Shown here: one piece after another, positions 6,490 to 9,655 of the stretch
How the letters are laid out: each line of letters starts with the position of its first letter
How positions within the stretch are numbered: the stretch's first letter is position 1
Assembly (NCBI GenBank): GCA_031274385.1
Contig: JAISQH010000157.1
Span: forward strand, 1-9,655
DNA: 9,655 nt
From: Planctomycetaceae bacterium
GTDB lineage: Bacteria; Planctomycetota; Planctomycetia; Pirellulales; Thermoguttaceae
Direction: 5' to 3'
Position numbers and translations under genes: made by a program
Notes under the pieces: model-generated
What the model was told of the DNA's origin: nothing
The model's database searches: none
Seen by the model: only the letters and a program-made list of their open reading frames with translations

Positions 6490-7866
6490 TTATTCTTTTG
6501 AAAAACGGTTTTTGCGCAAAATATGATGATAATGTTGCGCAAAACGATGAGCTTCGTCACGGACGTATTGCAAAAGGCGCAAGGCAAAAGAATGGCGGCT
6601 CAATTTCAGCGGTTCCGTTTGATTCGGTACATAAACTTCTTCTTCCCGTTTTGCCAGCGAAAGGACAAAACCCGGTTGGAGCGGTGTTTTGGACAACGCC
6701 GTAAGAACCGAATGTAACTGCCCTTTACCGCCATCAATGAGCAAAAGATCTGGCGGCGGATGATCGGCTTCATTGTGAGAAAATCGCCGTGTTACCACTT
6801 CTGCCATGCTGGCAAAGTCGTCAATTCCCCGTACCGTTTTAATTTTGTAACGCCGATAGCCCGGCTTGAACGGCAAACCGTCAATAAACTGAACTAAACT
6901 GGCAACCATGTCGGTTCCGCCAAGATGAGCAATGTCAATTCCTTCGATGATTCGCGGAATTTTTTCCAATTTGAAAATTTTCTGAAGCCCCAACACGCCG
7001 CGCCGCGGATCCACCATAAATGCTTCCGGTTGAATATTCGTATCGATTTCGCCGCGCTGATTAAGTGTTTCAAGATTGTGAATCTGATCACGGAGTTCGG
7101 CAGCCAGTTCGTATTGACGTTGTCCGGCAGCATCCTGCATTTCACGATGAAGATCGGCAAGCAATGATTTCTTTTTACCTTCGAGAAACCGAACCAAACG
7201 GTTTATATTTTTACGATATTCCTCCGCTGTGATACGAAAATTGCAAGGTGCGGAACATTGATGAATCGAATGTAAAAGACAAGGGCGAAACCAACGCCAA
7301 CGCTCGTCATCTGTACGTAAATCAAGTGTACAACTTCGAAACCTGAAAATCTTTTGCAAAACAAGAATGGCACCGCGCAAACCGGAAGAATTAGTGAACG
7401 GTCCGAAAAGTTTAACACCGTGATCTTTGGGTGTTCGGGTTATTTCGACACGCGGAAACGGTTCCCGTGTTCGGATTTGGAGATAGGGAAACGTTTTTGA
7501 ATCTTTTAAATCACGGTTGTACTTCGGTTGAATATCTTTGATAAGCCGGGCTTCAAGTAACAGAGCATCAACTTCACTTTCCGTTTCGATAAAATCAATG
7601 TCGCGGATTTCGGGAATCAACGGAGCGGTTCGGGCGTCTTCAAGTGCCGTTTTGTGAAAGTAGGAGCCAGCCCTGTTACGTAAATCTTTCGCCTTGCCGA
7701 TGTAAATCACACACTCCGCACCGTCCTTCATCAGATAAACGCCGGGACGATGCGGAAACATCCGCACTTTTTCCGCCACCGGAAAATCATTTGATAAATG
7801 ATCTGATAAATCATTCGATAAATGATCTGATAAATTGTCCGGTTCTGATTTCAATAAGTCATCCAT
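6490..7866 (-). CDS. uvrC: Excinuclease UvrC, short form lacking (HhH)2 domain
   Basis: A 458-aa UvrC; the family is usually about 600 aa. UvrC makes the dual incisions of nucleotide excision repair with UvrA and UvrB. The GIY-YIG nuclease (about 38-115) has Gly-Val-Tyr (42-44), Tyr-Ile-Gly (55-57), Arg63 and Glu105. Cys179, Cys196, Cys204 and Cys208 match the spacing expected of the reported Fe-S ligands (the last three as C-x7-C-x3-C). A UVR motif for UvrB contact is at 233-268. The RNase H-like domain retains Asp311, Asp350, Asp378 and His440, corresponding to E. coli Asp399, Asp438, Asp466 and His538. The protein ends 18 residues after His440, where the helix-hairpin-helix tail would follow, and none of the downstream frames resembles HhH. 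The first ~30 residues are a repeat-encoded extension (Leu-Ser-Asp/Asn units) absent from typical UvrC. The ATG at 7866 has only a weak AGG upstream. The stop lies 7 nt from the inverted-repeat element. Confidence 0.9.
   Translation of the reverse strand: MDDLLKSEPDNLSDHLSNDLSDHLSNDFPVAEKVRMFPHRPGVYLMKDGAECVIYIGKAKDLRNRAGSYFHKTALEDARTAPLIPEIRDIDFIETESEVDALLLEARLIKDIQPKYNRDLKDSKTFPYLQIRTREPFPRVEITRTPKDHGVKLFGPFTNSSGLRGAILVLQKIFRFRSCTLDLRTDDERWRWFRPCLLHSIHQCSAPCNFRITAEEYRKNINRLVRFLEGKKKSLLADLHREMQDAAGQRQYELAAELRDQIHNLETLNQRGEIDTNIQPEAFMVDPRRGVLGLQKIFKLEKIPRIIEGIDIAHLGGTDMVASLVQFIDGLPFKPGYRRYKIKTVRGIDDFASMAEVVTRRFSHNEADHPPPDLLLIDGGKGQLHSVLTALSKTPLQPGFVLSLAKREEEVYVPNQTEPLKLSRHSFALRLLQYVRDEAHRFAQHYHHILRKNRFSKE
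7793..7840 (-). repeat. 12-bp tandem repeat at the uvrC 5' end
   Basis: Four 12-bp units, each beginning GATAAA on the plus strand (7793, 7805, 7817, 7829), are arranged as two 24-bp pairs. The unit length preserves the frame and encodes the Leu-Ser-Asp-His / Leu-Ser-Asn-Asp stretch of UvrC residues 10-27. It likely arose by slippage or local duplication. Confidence 0.85.
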
Positions 7867-7918
7867 GAACCTGATTCAAACTGAATAATGTAACAAAACA
7901 ATCGTTTTTGAACCTTTT

Positions 7919-7947
7919 ACTATACTCACTGCATTGCGAAATAAGCA
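7919..7947 (-). promoter_or_regulatory. Weak candidate uvrC promoter
   Basis: On the minus strand a TATAGT hexamer (7919-7924) lies about 53 nt before the uvrC ATG. The best -35 at 17-nt spacing is TGCTTA (7942-7947), a poor match that runs into the edge of the neighbouring long hairpin. The -10 is credible, the -35 is not. Confidence 0.3.
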
Positions 7948-8015
7948 CGGCGGAACCGGCATTTTTTATAAAATATAAATATAAAATAAAAGTGCCGGTT
8001 TATTGCCGCCGTGCT
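7944..8015 (-). terminator. Long GC-rich hairpin downstream of the oxidoreductase gene
   Basis: AGCACGGCGG (7944-7953) pairs with CCGCCGTGCT (8006-8015) and AACCGGCA (7954-7961) pairs with TGCCGGTT (7993-8000). This gives an 18-bp stem with a 5-nt bulge and a 31-nt AT-only-like loop. On the minus strand it begins 32 nt after the oxidoreductase stop, so it probably ends or stabilises that transcript. The T tract after the stem is weak and the loop is long, so a dispersed inverted repeat is an alternative. Together with a few flanking bases it accounts for most of the 181-nt gap between the two minus-strand genes. Confidence 0.55.
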
Positions 8016-8047
8016 GTTACAGATTTGTGACAATCTTGCAGGAGTTG

Positions 8048-9496
8048 TCAGGCAAACGGATTATAAACGCCTTGTTTGGCGACACTGCCTTCGTAAAAAC
8101 CATCGGCATCGGGCATTACCGGCGGGTTGGCGTTCCAATCCCAAACGCCTTCCGGCGGCATATCGGTATGACCTTTCTCAACGGCTTCGTCCCATTTGAC
8201 GATTTTTCCTGAAAACGCGGCATAACGACCAAGTACTGCCGTCATAGTTGAATGGGCACCGTACCACCCATCGTTCCGCTTGATATTTTCACGAATATTC
8301 TTGGCATGAACTTTATGTTCATAAGCGAACTGCCCCGAATTAACACCGGTTGTGAAAAGTTCCTTGCCGGAGAAATCGTTGAGCCAACCTTTTCCGCCCG
8401 CTTCCGAACCGCCGGCTCCTTTGGTTCCGTGTACGAATTGGTTGACGGCATTGAAAGTGTTCCCGATATGCCGACATTGGCTGAACATTTTGGAACCATC
8501 GGCGAACGTAAATTCGACAAAGAAATGATCCCACGCCTGACCATGCCGGTTGCACTGACCTTTGTTTTTCTGGTACCAAGCATCCCAAGCGGCACGATCC
8601 GCGAATGGCGGCGCACTTCGGCGTAATTCTTCCGGGCAAGCCTGATTCTGACGACCGCCCATCGCGTTGGCTTCAACCGGATGACACATGACATCGCCTT
8701 TGCTGTGCATCCAGAGTCCCATGTCGAGATTGTGAACATGTTGTTCGGTGATATTGTCACCGCAAAGCCAGACAAAGTGATACCAATTTTTCATCTGGAA
8801 CGACATTTCACTTTCACCGGGATCACGATGCCGACACCAAATACCGCCGCCATTCCAGTACACTCGCGTGAACGAAATGTCACCGATCAAGCCGTCGTGA
8901 ATTTTACCGATCCAGTTTTGAAAACCCTGATCGTAACGCCGTTGAAGACCGACGGTTACTTTGAGATTTTTTTCGTCGGCAATTTTGTTTGATTCGATGA
9001 GGCTGCGGAATCCGGCTGCATCGACACAAAGCGGTTTCTCCATAAAAACGTGAACGCCTTTTTCGACGGCGTAACGATAATGGAGCGGTCGGAAACCGGG
9101 CGTTGTTGCGATCAACACCTGATCACCGGGGCTAAGGCAATCAATGGCTTTTTTGAAACCGTCAAAACCACCGAAAACCCGATCTTCAGGCAGATCAATT
9201 TTGCCTTTGTACTTATCTTCGCCTTCTTTTCGCAAGGCACCGGCTTGGCGTTTGGCAGTTCCTTCGAATGCGTCGGCGATCGCAACGAGTTTAACGTTAT
9301 CGCCGACATCCAGACGTTGTCGAATTGCGCCGCTGCCGCGTCCGCCACAACCGACCAATGCCAATTTAATCTGGTCATCTCCGGCGGCGTAGGCACTGCG
9401 TCCGACGGAAAGTCCGCCAATCAGAGTTGTTCCGGCGGCTAAAGCACCGGAAGTTTTGAGAAAATCACGTCTCGACGTTTGGGTCTTTTTCTGCAT
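8048..9496 (-). CDS. Tat-exported Gfo/Idh/MocA family oxidoreductase
   Basis: A 482-aa protein. The N-terminus has a twin-arginine signal, Ser-Arg9-Arg10-Asp-Phe-Leu-Lys, a hydrophobic Ala/Gly/Leu stretch and an Ala-Tyr-Ala cleavage site near residue 37, so the folded protein is expected outside the cytoplasmic membrane. A Rossmann fold follows, with Leu-Val-Gly49-Cys-Gly-Gly-Arg-Gly for NAD(P) binding, and the family's Glu-Lys-Pro motif at 153-155. The C-terminal part contains Glu-Gln-His253-Val-His256-Asn-Leu-Asp-Met-Gly, a candidate catalytic/substrate region. Relatives oxidise or epimerise sugars, polyols or amino-sugar glycans, usually with tightly bound cofactor when exported; the substrate here cannot be told. 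Exported members are strongly expanded in planctomycetes. The ATG at 9496 is preferred over the in-frame TTG at 9517 because AAAGGAG lies 7 nt before it and the Tat motif then sits at the usual place. No partner genes lie beside it in the window. Confidence 0.92.
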   Translation of the reverse strand: MQKKTQTSRRDFLKTSGALAAGTTLIGGLSVGRSAYAAGDDQIKLALVGCGGRGSGAIRQRLDVGDNVKLVAIADAFEGTAKRQAGALRKEGEDKYKGKIDLPEDRVFGGFDGFKKAIDCLSPGDQVLIATTPGFRPLHYRYAVEKGVHVFMEKPLCVDAAGFRSLIESNKIADEKNLKVTVGLQRRYDQGFQNWIGKIHDGLIGDISFTRVYWNGGGIWCRHRDPGESEMSFQMKNWYHFVWLCGDNITEQHVHNLDMGLWMHSKGDVMCHPVEANAMGGRQNQACPEELRRSAPPFADRAAWDAWYQKNKGQCNRHGQAWDHFFVEFTFADGSKMFSQCRHIGNTFNAVNQFVHGTKGAGGSEAGGKGWLNDFSGKELFTTGVNSGQFAYEHKVHAKNIRENIKRNDGWYGAHSTMTAVLGRYAAFSGKIVKWDEAVEKGHTDMPPEGVWDWNANPPVMPDADGFYEGSVAKQGVYNPFA

Positions 9497-9503
9497 ACTA
9501 AAT

Positions 9504-9510
9504 CTCCTTT
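9504..9510 (-). promoter_or_regulatory. Shine-Dalgarno sequence of the oxidoreductase gene
   Basis: AAAGGAG on the minus strand, 7 nt before the ATG at 9496. It decides between this ATG and the upstream in-frame TTG at 9517, which would place the site inside the coding region. Confidence 0.85.
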
Positions 9511-9528
9511 GTTGCAAAAATAGTGTGG

Positions 9529-9565
9529 GCGTTCCGAGTGAACGCTTATCGTGAATAAATCACGA
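9529..9565 (-). promoter_or_regulatory. Two adjacent palindromes in the oxidoreductase leader
   Basis: GCGTTC/GAACGC (9529-9534 with 9540-9545) and TCGTGA/TCACGA (9549-9554 with 9560-9565) each form a 6-bp stem with a 5-nt loop, 3 nt apart. They lie between the predicted transcription start (about 9570) and the ribosome-binding site, where an operator or mRNA structure would act. The function is inferred from placement only. Confidence 0.45.
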
Positions 9566-9576
9566 AGGAATACCAC

Positions 9577-9605
9577 AGTATAACCATTAAAGAAATACTC
9601 TGCAA
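9577..9605 (-). promoter_or_regulatory. Sigma70-type promoter for the oxidoreductase gene
   Basis: On the minus strand TTGCAG (9600-9605) and TATACT (9577-9582) are separated by exactly 17 nt. This is a good match to the housekeeping consensus and gives a leader of roughly 75 nt before the ATG at 9496. DNA from here to the window end is AT-rich with no gene seen. Confidence 0.65.
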
Positions 9606-9655
9606 TATTTTTCAAAAAAAACTCTGGCAAACGGCAAAGATTTTAAAAAATTAAA

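Noticed and set aside
6512..6544. Direct repeat TTGCGCAAAA (6512-6521, 6535-6544) as a possible insertion duplication
   Set aside because: Both copies encode conserved UvrC residues around His440 and the Arg-Lys tail, so coding constraint explains them.
6324..6704. Plus-strand 126-codon open frame across the repeat element and the 3' end of uvrC
   Set aside because: It runs through the inverted-repeat arm and then antisense to conserved uvrC codons, has no ribosome-binding site and shows no domain.
7793..7840. CRISPR-like short repeats
   Set aside because: The units are only 12 bp, directly adjacent without spacers, and lie in frame within uvrC.
8252..8626. Plus-strand 124-codon open frame inside the oxidoreductase gene
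   Set aside because: It is a reverse-complement shadow of a well-conserved coding region with no independent signals.
9497..9517. TTG start extending the oxidoreductase by seven residues
   Set aside because: The extension would translate the Shine-Dalgarno sequence of the ATG at 9496 and push the twin-arginine motif further from the N-terminus.

Overview
The window looks like chromosomal DNA from a bacterium with moderate-to-low GC, most plausibly a planctomycete or a close PVC-group relative. The clues are a lipoprotein made of 24-residue 'T-x-ITDxGL' leucine-rich repeats, a twin-arginine-exported Gfo/Idh/MocA oxidoreductase, and several starts with little or no Shine-Dalgarno sequence. No 16S rRNA or other strong marker is present, so this is an inference. 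No tRNA, rRNA, CRISPR array or transposase gene was seen.

Positions 1-3105 (plus strand) hold a compact cluster: an LRR lipoprotein, the rRNA-maturation endonuclease gene ybeY (starting inside the end of the lipoprotein gene), and 19 nt later a 562-aa protein. That protein joins a beta-class N4/N6 DNA methyltransferase, an Mrr-like PD-(D/E)XK nuclease and a C-terminal PKD/Ig-like domain. A rho-independent terminator follows. The methyltransferase half is clearly AT-richer (about 37% GC by hand count) than the nuclease/PKD half (about 47%).

Positions 3130-6198 (plus strand) hold two genes likely to act on RNA: a DEAD-box helicase with an unusually long, charged, low-complexity N-terminus of about 370 residues, and a PIN-domain protein. 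They are 72 nt apart and share a 14-nt sequence just upstream of each start.

Positions 6199-6489 form a convergent intergenic region filled by a 269-bp imperfect inverted-repeat element (6214-6482). Its arms carry a CGCAAAGACGCAAAG-type motif and its interior carries spaced TCGTG motifs, which resembles a dispersed MITE-like repeat. The outer edge of this element lies 7 nt from the stop codon of uvrC.

Positions 6490-9605 (minus strand) hold uvrC and a Tat-exported oxidoreductase. UvrC keeps its GIY-YIG, putative Fe-S cysteine, UVR and RNase H-like regions but ends exactly where the (HhH)2 domain would normally begin. Its N-terminus is extended by a 12-bp tandem repeat. A long GC-rich hairpin separates the two genes. 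The oxidoreductase has a clear sigma70-type promoter and Shine-Dalgarno sequence, with two adjacent small palindromes between them.

The most unusual items are the single-chain methyltransferase-nuclease-PKD protein and the inverted-repeat element beside a UvrC lacking its C-terminal domain.
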